Positions 22,690-33,600 of a stretch of DNA of 64,000 nucleotides are shown here, piece by piece. How positions within the stretch are numbered: the first letter of the stretch is position 1; every line of letters begins with the position of its first letter. A program made the translations under genes and the position numbers. Source of the stretch: Warburgia ugandensis (lineage: Eukaryota > Streptophyta > Magnoliopsida > Canellales > Canellaceae). The stretch is from assembly GCA_035236585.1 (NCBI GenBank), contig CP141137.1:50986057-51050056 (forward strand). The letters run 5' to 3'. Under the pieces are notes generated by a model. The model had not been told where the DNA came from. It made no database searches and was given only the letters and a program-made list of their open reading frames with translations.

Positions 22690-24428
22690 AAAAGATCACG
22701 CCTGCAATGTGGCATGCGTTAGATCCCCTGATTCGACAACATGACCCCTGTATGGTTTTTTTAGCTGAAACACAAATCTGTAAGCCTTCGATAGGATGTT
22801 CAATTGCAAATTGAAGAAAACTTATCCCTTCCTTTCTCAACTTGTTACAACAGAAGCAACTCACATGAAGATTGGGCTAAAAAATCCAACTAAGTTTAGT
22901 GTTTATGTGATGTTTATTTGTGCAAGTCCTGACATACATAAACGTATGAAGCTTTGGTCATTCCTCAAAGACAACATGCCCAACAATACACCTTGGTATC
23001 CATCAGGCGATTTTAATTCATTGACATCCACGCATGAGAAGTTGTGGGGAGATTACCCAAATAATCTTGACTTGGTGATGTCATGAATAAACTTAGTCTT
23101 TTGGATCTAGGTTTCTATGGCCCAAAACTTACTTGGGCCAACGGAAGGGATGCCAATGATCTCATTATGGAACGGCTGGATCGTGGATTAATTAACATTG
23201 AGTGGGACAGAGAGCTCCCTAACACTAGAATTGAGCACCTTCATAGACTTGCTTCCGGTCACCACCCAATATTCATGTCTACGGAAATTGTCACTGCCAA
23301 ACCTACAAGACTGTTTAGGTTTGAAGAGATGTGGGCAGAAAACGAAGACTTTCAATCAACTTTTGAAGACTGCTGGACCATACCTTTTGTGGGCTCCTGG
23401 TAAAGAATTGGAAGTAGGAACAAGAACACCTTTAGAAATATTAATACTAAGGTGGATGAACTTACTGAAAAATTATGTAAAATTGAAAGTCAAGGCCCAG
23501 TTATGTCTGACCAGGAGAAAAATGTTAATGTTGGAACTCCACTCTATTCTTCGTCTGCAAAAAATTCATTGGAGACAAAAATGTAGAACAGAGTGGCTCA
23601 AGTGGGAGATTTCAGTACCCGTTTTTTCCACACCACAAACATCTGTTGGGAGGAGAAAATATAGTTTAATGATGCAAAATGAGCATGGTAATTCCTTCAC
23701 TGAACAGAAAGATAATGAAAAAGTGTTCATTGATTTTCACACAAATCTGTTTACTGCTAATGAACACTCTTGAGACATACCATGCTATTGAATCCACTAG
23801 TAGCCTATCAGTGGAAGACCAGGCCAAACTTGCTAGAGATGTCACTTAAAGTCCATAGAAAGAATATTGCTAACCGTCCGAAGTGAGATGCAAAAATGTT
23901 TTGATAAAGACGTTCCTCAGTAATATTATCCTGACTCTTAAAATCATGTGCGGTAGCAATACCAAACCAAATACACCGAGTAGTGAGTCCTGAGCTAAGC
24001 CTTGAAAATCTTAATGTCATAATGCCTTTCAAATCTTCCTACAGAAGTGAAGCATGCGCTGTTTCCATGAATGACAACAAATCTCTAATTGGCTCTAATG
24101 CTTGCTGCCCTTTCTTGCAATACAAAACCAATAATTTCACGGACTTGGAGGCTCTTTGATGGGACTCAAGCTCGTTAATGATTTGCACATTACTCACGTT
24201 CAAATATCAGGTGACTCACTTGTCATTTTGCAGGCCATGCAAGGAGGAACAATGGCCGCATTGGGAATCCTGAAAGAGCTCAGAGGAGTGTTTTATACTA
24301 TAGTCAATGGTGCGCTGCCGTTCATTATCCCATACGTTCCTGTGAGAAACAATGCTGCTGATATTTTAGCCAAAAGAGCTGTTAGTAGTCAAGAAAGCCG
24401 AGTGTGGCTAAATGAACATCTTAATTGA
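22690..24428 (+). mobile_element. L1-type LINE, internally deleted and broken
   Basis: An endonuclease/exonuclease/phosphatase domain is readable in pieces: DPCMVFLAETQ near 22740, SGDFNSLTSTHEKLWG near 23010, then LGFYGPKLTWANGR, IMERLDRGLIN and HLHRLASGHHPIF (23083-23403). A frame change is needed near 23085. The linker before reverse transcriptase follows (IHWRQKCRTEWLK; FFHTTN in another frame). The reverse transcriptase core is absent. At 24156-24428 an RNase H-like domain (ITHVQISGDSLVILQAM, NNAADILAKRA) closes the element. All frames carry stops, so it is inactive. Confidence 0.7.
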
Positions 24429-24473
24429 AGTCCTCGGGGCAGACAAATTGGGCATTTCTAGAGACCGGCAGAA

Positions 24474-24648
24474 AAAGGTAGCCTCGGTGCATGAAGCTCT
24501 CCCCTATGCGAGGTCTGGGGAAGGGCGAACCATGAGGGCTTATAGTATGCATCTTTATCTTCCATTTTTGCAAGAGGCTGTTTCCACGTCTTAACCCATG
24601 ATCTCAAGGTCACATAACGACAACTTTTACTGTTGCTCTAAGGCTCCC
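24474..24648 (-). mobile_element. Au-type SINE
   Basis: AAAGGTAGCCTCGGTGCATG, GCAAGAGGCTGTTTCCACG, ATCTCAAGGTCACATAACG; near full length on the minus strand, just 3' of the L1 remnant. No clear target duplication. Confidence 0.85.
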
Positions 24649-25067
24649 ACTCTATAAAAAAAGAAAAAAAAGAAAAACGATGAACCGCAAAACTATACAC
24701 CGAAACTTAGTATAGAACATGTTTATCCTTCATTTAGTACATTCCATCTTTCCAATTCAACTTATAACCTACCTCTTACACAAATCTAATGACTGGGCGT
24801 TCTCAATCATTTGAATGTCCAATAATTTGAAGGTCCGTGGTTGGTGTAATTAAGTTGTATTGCTTGCCATTAAAGGATTGTAGGATAATTTATGGCAAGG
24901 AGAAAAGCTATCCGGACTGAGTTGCATGAAGGACCCTAACACCCCAGCTAGACACCACCTTTGAATGATCCGACCAAATCTTTTTGTGTCACCTCTCCTA
25001 AGCTAGGTTAGACTTATGCTTGCTAACTGAAGATTTTATATTTATCTTAGCATAAGTTAGCTCACTA

Positions 25068-25389
25068 GCAAAGAAGTTGACCATCCATTTTGTGATGGAC
25101 GGTGACTTCTTTTGAAAGATTTAAGCTGTTCATCTTATTCAGATTACCAAAATTAGGAGACTCACTAAACAAAGATATGTTTAGACGATTCTAACTTGTC
25201 ATTTTCATGTTTGAAATAAACAAAAAATCAGTGTTTATGATTTATAATACACAGAAAATAGACTATAAGTATCCAATGATATTGGAATTTCTTATTCAGC
25301 CTATCCAAGTCATTCCAAACAAGATGAATGGCTTGTATCCTTCAAAAGAAGTCACCTTCCATCACAAAATAGAGGGTGGACTTCTTTGC
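25068..25389. mobile_element. Foldback element (MITE-like), family A
   Basis: Long inverted arms, ~68 bp each: left 25068-25136 (GCAAAGAAGT...TTTTGTGATGGA...CTTCTTTTGAAAG) and right 25321-25389, which gives nearly the same when reversed. The ~185-bp interior is AT-rich and non-coding. Confidence 0.7.
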
Positions 25390-25569
25390 ATGCCTCAATG
25401 CAGCAACTCTTACATGGAACTCCTTTTATATAACCCAACTTGATTATTTACAAGTCAAGTGGACTTTTCTAGTTTTAAATTATAGCAGTTATATTTTTAT
25501 GTACTTAACATAAAACTTAGAACTTGGTAAATTGAAGAAGATTGACAAGTTCGCCAAAATACTTGCACA

Positions 25570-25830
25570 ACCCATCCAAAAGATCTAGACCATTCCATTC
25601 ATCATCCTTAGATTGGCTGAGATAGGTTAGAAACCAAATTTCAAGACCACTAAATTCTCTTACTATACATTTTTTTATTATTAGAAATCAAGTTCATTCA
25701 TTTATGAGCAAATTTTGAAAGATGCGAAACAAGAGGTTAGGATTGCTCAAATGCAATGGTTTCATGTGGTTTACCTAATTTCTATACTCTGTATATGATA
25801 AATGACTCAGATCTTTTAGAAAAATGCTCT
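25570..25830. mobile_element. Foldback element, family A
   Basis: AAAAGATCTAGACCATTCCA at the left is matched by TAAAAGATCTGAGTCATTTA (reversed) at the right. Weaker than the neighbouring copy. Confidence 0.4.
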
Positions 25831-26384
25831 AGAGTTAGCTTATACTTTTTAGAGTATTTTATTTTTTTGGTTTATATATAAAGCTTCCATCCAATTCTAC
25901 ACAAATCAATGATAGTCTAGTTGGTGGGGTGCCTCATGCTATTTTGTGCAAAGGTGCAAGTGGATTCATTCTTTCTGTTTGGGACCATGTTTTTGAGCCC
26001 ATCTTTGCTGACCCAATCATTTATCTTATTGATCCTACTTTAGATTTCTTATAGGTAAAAAATCATATAGTTTGGATGAATTCGAACCTATAAAAAATTG
26101 TACATTGCTTATGAAGTTTCAAAATCATCCATTTCTAAGGACAGCTTTTAAGATGTTAGAATCATCCAAACCATATAATATGCCTTTTGAGATGAGATGA
26201 TATAGCGGCTCTAGAGATGAGATGATATAAGATATAGCTTGAGATGACCAAATTTAGTATGAGATGAAGTGAGACAGTGCAAATCTAACTAGGTTGTGAG
26301 TTAAGGTGAGATGATTTCTATCTCAGACTCATTGCAAGTACCTAGAGGAGGAGATACCATAGTTAGATCATCTCATCTTAAGCA

Positions 26385-26445
26385 ATGGCATGATCGAGTC
26401 GAATCATTTAAAGTGTGTTGCAGAAAATGTGTTCGCTAGACTGCA
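26385..26445 (-). mobile_element. Foldback family B terminal arm
   Basis: Reversed, it reads GGTGCAGTCTAGCGAACACA followed by TTTTCTGC, closely like the left arm at 3731. The partner arm is not clear; the AT-rich sequence from ~25900 to 26380 resembles the interior of the 3.7-kb copy. Confidence 0.4.
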
Positions 26446-26705
26446 CCATAGCATGTAGGGTTTGTTGAGAAATGGCAACCCACGGGGGTGAGACATACAG
26501 GAGCTTGCCCAGCCTTTGATAGTGTATGGTTTGTTGAGTAATGGCAACCGTTGCTATTTTATTTTCTAACATCCGTTTGGGGCCATAAATCCATGGCCTA
26601 AGATTTTTTGATGGGTTCGAATGTACGTGGAGGATACGACCCATCCATTTGTCCTTCTTTCTCCAGGCACTCGAGTCGTTTGCAGCTCAGGGACAAAGCA
26701 GAAGC

Positions 26706-26837
26706 ATGAACAAGGCAAATCCATTACAGAAGATGCCTTCTGTTATGCTGCTTCGACGTTTTACCTGTTGCACTGGTGCTTCTGTTCTTAACCCAACAAC
26801 AAAGAAGAATAAGCTCGTCTTCATGGGTTCTCCTCAA

Positions 26838-26905
<68 letters not shown>

Positions 26906-27657
26906 GTAATTTCTTCCGTTTTTCGGTGGTTTATTTGTCTTAGGTATCTTGCAGGTTTCTGCATCCGTTCTCGATAGGCTCCTGCATGCGTCGGAAGCCC
27001 CTGATTCCACATTTCAGGTAATTGATTTCGTTGCTTTCGTGAATCTCCTCTTTTCTTCTCCTTGTGTTGCAGTTTCTAAGGACAAGATTCTGGGTTTGTG
27101 GTTAAAAAGGTTCTTTTGGCATGCTTTTCAGTTATTGGCCTTTTAGATTTTCAAATATTACCATTGACTTAGAGGAACAAGTAATGTCGATTTAGCAGAT
27201 ATTACAAGTCTATGTATACAAGTCTTGAAGCTCATCTAGCCTACTTTGATTTTAAATTTACCGATGATTTTTACACCATTATGAAGATGTAGGGTATTGT
27301 GCTCGCAAGCTGTTCTGTAAAGGTTAACAGGATGGTGATACTAATCTACTAGAATGTGCTCTTATCATTGTTATTGGAATTGTAGATTACAATTCCCTTA
27401 TCATACGCTTTTCATAGGTTTTGTTCATAATTTCAGTTCATTAAGTAGTACACGAATCACAAAATTTACTGAACAATGAATACTGTATGTGATAATGATA
27501 TCTCTTTATGGTTTGAAGCTCAGATTTGTTCTGGGTTAAAGGGAGTTTAACCGAGTTACAGGTGACATTAAGTGTGGCTATTTTGCAATGAGTAATTGTT
27601 CAGCATGCTCAAACAAATGCCATGAAATGTTTCCACCCGGCTAAAAGTCAGGTGGCA

Positions 27658-27688
<31 letters not shown>

Positions 27689-30600
27689 TAGGCTTTAACC
27701 CAATTAGGGGTCGGCCATATGAATCTTGTTTCTCCATTCCCCTCTATTAAGTGTCATGGCTTCATTTACTCCAAAGTTTTAAAATCTTGTCTCACCAGTT
27801 CTATCCATGTTCTTTTATGCATTCCTCTTGCCTTTTTGGAGCCTTTGACTTGGATCGACTCACTCATTCTAATTGGTGCCGTTTCCGGTCTCCATTGAAC
27901 ATGTCCAAATCATCCAAGTCTACCGTTCCTCATCTTGTTAACTATTGGTGTTATTCCTAAGTTTCCTTTAATGTTTTCATTTTTAATCTGTCTTTTCTTG
28001 TCTTGCCACTTATCCATCTCAACATCCTCATTTCGGCTACGCTCATCCTATGTACCTGTTGTTCCTTAACTGCCACAACACTTTGATCCGTAGAGTATGG
28101 TCGGCCTTACAGCCATCTTATAAGATTTTCCTTTCAGTTTGAGTAGCACTTGCTGATCACATAGACCTCCAGAGACACATCTCCATTTGATCCAAGCCAC
28201 TTGGATTCTCTAGGTAATATCCTTCTCAGTATCTCTGCTCTCATGAATTATCGATCCCAAGTATTGAAAGTAATCTTTTTTGGGGGACTTCTTGGTTATC
28301 ACTCTTTATTAATGCTTCTTGTCCACTCCTCTTCTCACTGAAATTGCATTCCGTGTGGCAGTTTAAGTGTCACTAATTTGGCCACATCTCATTTTCATAC
28401 TTTATACTATGTTACAAGTTTGATCTGTTTCCTGACGAAAGAGGAACGCTTATCTTTATAGTCTAGGCCTATCATATAAATTACTTTACCCTGAATATTG
28501 TTGTATGATCCAATCCAGTTTTCCCAAACGAGCCTATATGACTAAGGACTGCTACTAAAGGATTGTGTATTCTTTGCTGAGGTTATGTTCTTATGTGGAA
28601 ATAGCATGACTGAAATGGTTTAATGAATTTAGTTTAGGTTGCAGGAATTGTAACACAGCCACCTTCTGCAAGAGCTAGAGGGAGGAAGCTCATGCCTTCT
28701 CCAGTTGCCCACCGTGCTTTAGAAAGAGGTTTCCCAAGTGACCTTATTTTCACACCAGAACGAGCTGGAGAGGTATGAATCTGTGTTGATTATTGCTTGC
28801 TGTTACAAAGTTTTTCCTAATTGATCCTAAGCCTTTTGAGTATGTTATTGTTCTTTGCTACTCAGAGAGTAGGTAGGACTTCTGCTTGCTTTGTCCTCTT
28901 GCAGTCTACACATTTTCAATTTGCAGAGTGGTATTATCTGGAAAGCCTCATGCTAGTGCCCTGCTTTGATTAGTATCTCATCAAGATTCACTATTGTTAG
29001 TCGGGGTCAAAACACAATGTTTTGAGCTGCAAGGTGGCAAGCACTTGCTTTTACCCTTTCATTTCCCAAATCTACTGAAAACAGATAATAATGCCGAGGC
29101 CGTCAACTTATTCGTTGCATGTTCTTGTACTTGAATTGTCATTTGTGAGTTGGACGTGTGTTCTCTTTTATTTTAGGTCAATGAAGAAATTTGTTATTGT
29201 CTCACAGGAAGCATTCTTGGCTAATTTGAAGGATCTACAGCCTGAAGTTTGCATTACAGCAGCATATGGGAATATTCTGCCTAGCAAATTCCTTGAGATT
29301 CCATGCCATGGTGAGCCAAAGGCATTATTAATACTGGGATTCACTTTCCTTTTCCTGATGTGAATTCCTTAGCGTAACGGTAAAAGTTGTCATCATGTGA
29401 CCATGAGGTCACAGGTTCAAGGCATGGAATCAGCCTCTTGCAAAATTAAGGTAAGGCTGCCTACCATAAGCCCTTGTGGTCTGCTCCGTCCCCGGACCCC
29501 GCATAGGCTTCGTGCACCGGGCTGCCCTTTTTACTGGAAAAATAGAGAATAGGCACTGTTCAGAGTTGGTATGTCTTTATCATGTTTCTAGTTGAAGAAA
29601 GGCATAAAATTTTCACCAAGAGTTCTAGATATACACTGCTATTTGCCCTTATGAACAAGCCTGAGCAGAAAAATGCCTTTAGCTGGTTTCAGCCTTCCAT
29701 GATATGGTTGAAGTGTGGGTCCTAGGCATCAGGAGGCAAGGATCAACACCTCATGTTTATGTCACTAATTTAATATAGCATGCTTTCAGTTGTTTGGGCC
29801 TTTAGATGAGAATGGGCTATGCTTAGGTTCTGTTTTTGTTTATTTAAGGCCTGTTACTTTAATATGAGTCCCAGTAGAAGTCTGCGGACAAAAGCATGGT
29901 TTGCTGCTCGATGGTATGGAGTACTGACCACACTGAGGGACAGGCCTGAAGTAAAAGACTCCAAGGAGGTCCGATTCTCCACTCCCTCAAAGAATAACAA
30001 GCCAGGAAGTGTGCGGTTCAGGAAAGGAGTTCAACCTACTGGTTTCTAATTTTTTTAAGAAGATCTAAATCATTCATCATGTTTGTCATGAAAAATTAGG
30101 CGACCCACAAACAATCAATCAGTTTGGATGATCCTAACCTTCATTTTTGCATTTTAAAAATTTCTAAAAATTCAGTAATCACGATTTCCAACATAAAGAA
30201 ACATAGGCCGAGAGCATTCAGTGGACATTAAATCTCGTATTTAGCCATCTAAGCCATTCCAAACATGATAAATGTCTTAGATCTATAAAAAATTTATCAT
30301 TTTGTAACAGAAAATGGCAGTCTGGGCTCCTTACATGCTTTTGAGTGTGGACTCCTACAGGGACTCTTTTAATATACTTCTGGGCTGTTGATGCTTGTTA
30401 TTCTGTGTCTGTGACACCTGGGATTATTGAATTCCCTTTTTAACTCTATTTCTCAGGCACAGTCAACATACATCCTAGTTTACTGCCCCTGTATCGTGGT
30501 GCTGCTCCTGTTCAACGAGCACTTCAGGTTGAGTATTTCTCTGGCTTAGCAGCAGCGTATTTATTTGTTTAAGTTATACGAAGGTCTGTACATACTCAAA

Positions 30601-33600
30601 ATATAGTTGTTCATCTGCCATTATGCAGGATGGGGTCAAAGAATCAGGAGTCTCACTTGTATACACAGTTCGTGCCTTGGATGCTGGACCTATCATTGCC
30701 AGTGAAAGAGTTAAAGTTGATGATCATATTAAAGTAAATATTACATACTATATTGTTTGTAATAAGTTGCATTACTTGTGTACTCGGAGGCATATAAACA
30801 GTTACTACCTGGTCGTGAAGAACCATATTCTAATGATCTTAGAATATAACAATATGTTCTTATTCATGTCATTCTACTGATGTTTGTATCTCTTCACCAT
30901 GTTCTGGTATAATAACTAATTACTGATGGAGGTCCCAGATTAACTCAGAAGGATAGATAAAAGTAAAACATCTGATCACGAGGAAAGTGGAAAAGATTTC
31001 CTAAGATGAGTGAATCTACTCGTAATCTTGCTATAGTATCCAACGAATGCTTATGCTACCAGGGGTGTAACGGAGAGATGTCTCAGTTCTATACGAAGAT
31101 CAATAATTTCCTGCTCTATATGCTGTATGTTTTGCCACCAACTGCTCCGTAAAATACAGAATAAGAAATTATTTTTCATCTCTTTCATAACCTTTGTCCC
31201 TGACTCCCTGATAGTCCCAGATGATAACTTGATAATTTCTCCAAAATGATCCTTACGCATACCTCCTAGGCCCTTGATTGCCTTTATAATCTGTGTCAAA
31301 TTTGAGTTCGTTTCCAGTTAGTCGGGACATGTTGAGTTGGTGTAGAAGTTGAGTTTTATTAACAAAATATACCTCCTAAGGACATGCTTCTGCATTAGCT
31401 GCAAACTTACAACTAAGTGATGTTGCCAAAATTATGTAGTTGTTCTGCAATCTTACATGAAAGTGTGAAACCTATGTCCTTGCCATCAGCAATCCTATTA
31501 CTAGAGCTATCACAGGTAGATGAAGCAAGCATGTCTAGTCAATATGCATTCTCTTTTTTGTGCATATTACCATTCATGTATTCTGGAACAAGTTTCAGTC
31601 AATAAAATTGAAATTCTGTGTGGAAAATAAATTAACTGATGGTCTTAAATACTGATATCTTTATGTCATCCATATTAAATGGTAGTCTCAAATATACCAT
31701 CTTATATTATTTAAGTCGTAACACTCCAGTTGTCTAAATTATCTTGGGTACTAAGATCGAGTACATCAGCTTTACCACTCCATTAATCTAACAGCACTTC
31801 TAGGCAAGATATAATTTAATGTTTAGAATTTTTTTACATTCAGCATCTGAGAACTTATAAGGTCAACCTGGACATCCTGCTGCCAAGAATTTAGGTTCTT
31901 TAATGATTATGGTCTCTGTTTATTATAGTATCTCTTTTAATCATTATCTTCACCTGATTCTGAACGGTTTACATGTAGGCGCTGGAATTACTCTCAAAGC
32001 TATTTGAACTAGGTAAGCAAGTCACTGTGCCTTATTTTTTCATTTATGTACAGTATGCATGTAAAACCAGGTCATCCCCTTGATCTAGTTGATAACCCAT
32101 TTTTGGCTTCTCCTTGAGACAGTTGTGATTTTGATGGGTAGTCTTCCATGCTTTAAACCAAAGTTAGAGCGTTTGCATTTCCAGACCAATGCAAATTGTT
32201 CTGCCTACATGGGCATCCGAACAGTTGTATGTAAACTGTTTGTGAAATATCTTTCTTAAACATGTAGGTTCTGAGCTTCTGATCCGTGAACTGCCATCAA
32301 TCTTTGATGGATCTGCAAAGCTGAAAGCACAAGTCCAAGATGCTTCTAAGGCTACTTTGGCACCTAAGGTATTCTTATCTTGTAATATAATCATAGCTAA
32401 TCTATGTCTTCCATTTTGGTTAAATTTTTTGCTAATGTTAACAACTCTTATGGTGCTTGCTTTGACTAGGTGTCTTTATTTAAATCTTTAATACTTGTTC
32501 TCAAATCAGGCATGCTATATGTTGCTTCGTGTTTAATGACCCATATAAGCCAATCAATGATCTGTAATTAATCATTCAGTCTGATTGATATTGACCTGGC
32601 TTGTGTACATAACATATAGTTGCTTCATCTTACCTATTAATTTGAAAACTGACAGATGATACTCATTTATTTATCAGAGGAATGTTGAAAGTGTTAGAAT
32701 CTTTGTTGTAAACTTGGAGTCTTGAAGTTCATAATTTTATGACTTTTTTTGTGTTTCAAAGAGCATATATATGTAAATCTGTGATGGATGTATACTAAAT
32801 ATTAAAAGATAAGTATCAACCACCATTTACAGAATAGATGTTCCTACACAGACAGATTGTCTTACCCACAGTACATATTTTCATGGGGTAGGAATGGAGC
32901 GAAAGAAGACGATCATGATTCCTATATATCAAAGATGGATGCACATTGTGGAAAATCCAGCATCGGTCCTTAACATTCACTGTAGCCCCATTTTGTGTTT
33001 GATTTATTCGAATTTCTCAACATATCCACAAGCTTAAAATCACTCACTTCAAAGCTATCGAAACTTCTAACATGTACAAGAGGAATAACATCTGTGGAGT
33101 TAGTCTAAAACCTCCTCAGAGGTGATTGGAGATATCTTAGTGCTAGAAGGTCAAGCTTGGGATTGTCCTATGTAATTGGGTTCCTGAGGGTCATACTTGG
33201 ACCAAGCATATTGAACATGACAATCGTGTTATCTGGAGAAGTGCTTAAGAGGAGACAGCCTCTTTTCTATCTGAATACCAAGTTGCCTATGTAGTAACAG
33301 AAGGCCTTCTGGAATGGAACCACGATTATTTTTCTAATTTGCTAGGTTTCTTCACTTGATCATGCCTGTAAAATGTTTGTAGTATTCTAAGGATTCGTGA
33401 GTTAAAGTCTGACTTTTTACATTCAGATACCTCATGCTTTCAAGCATGACTATAGATGTTCCATGCCTAGGCTGTTAGAGAACATTGTAAGTGTGATAAT
33501 CTTGAGAACTCAAGTTTAATGCTTCCTTTTCGTACTTAAAGTTTTATCTGAATGATGCTTCCTTTTTTGTACTAGAATCCAGTAAACGACGAAATAAGCC

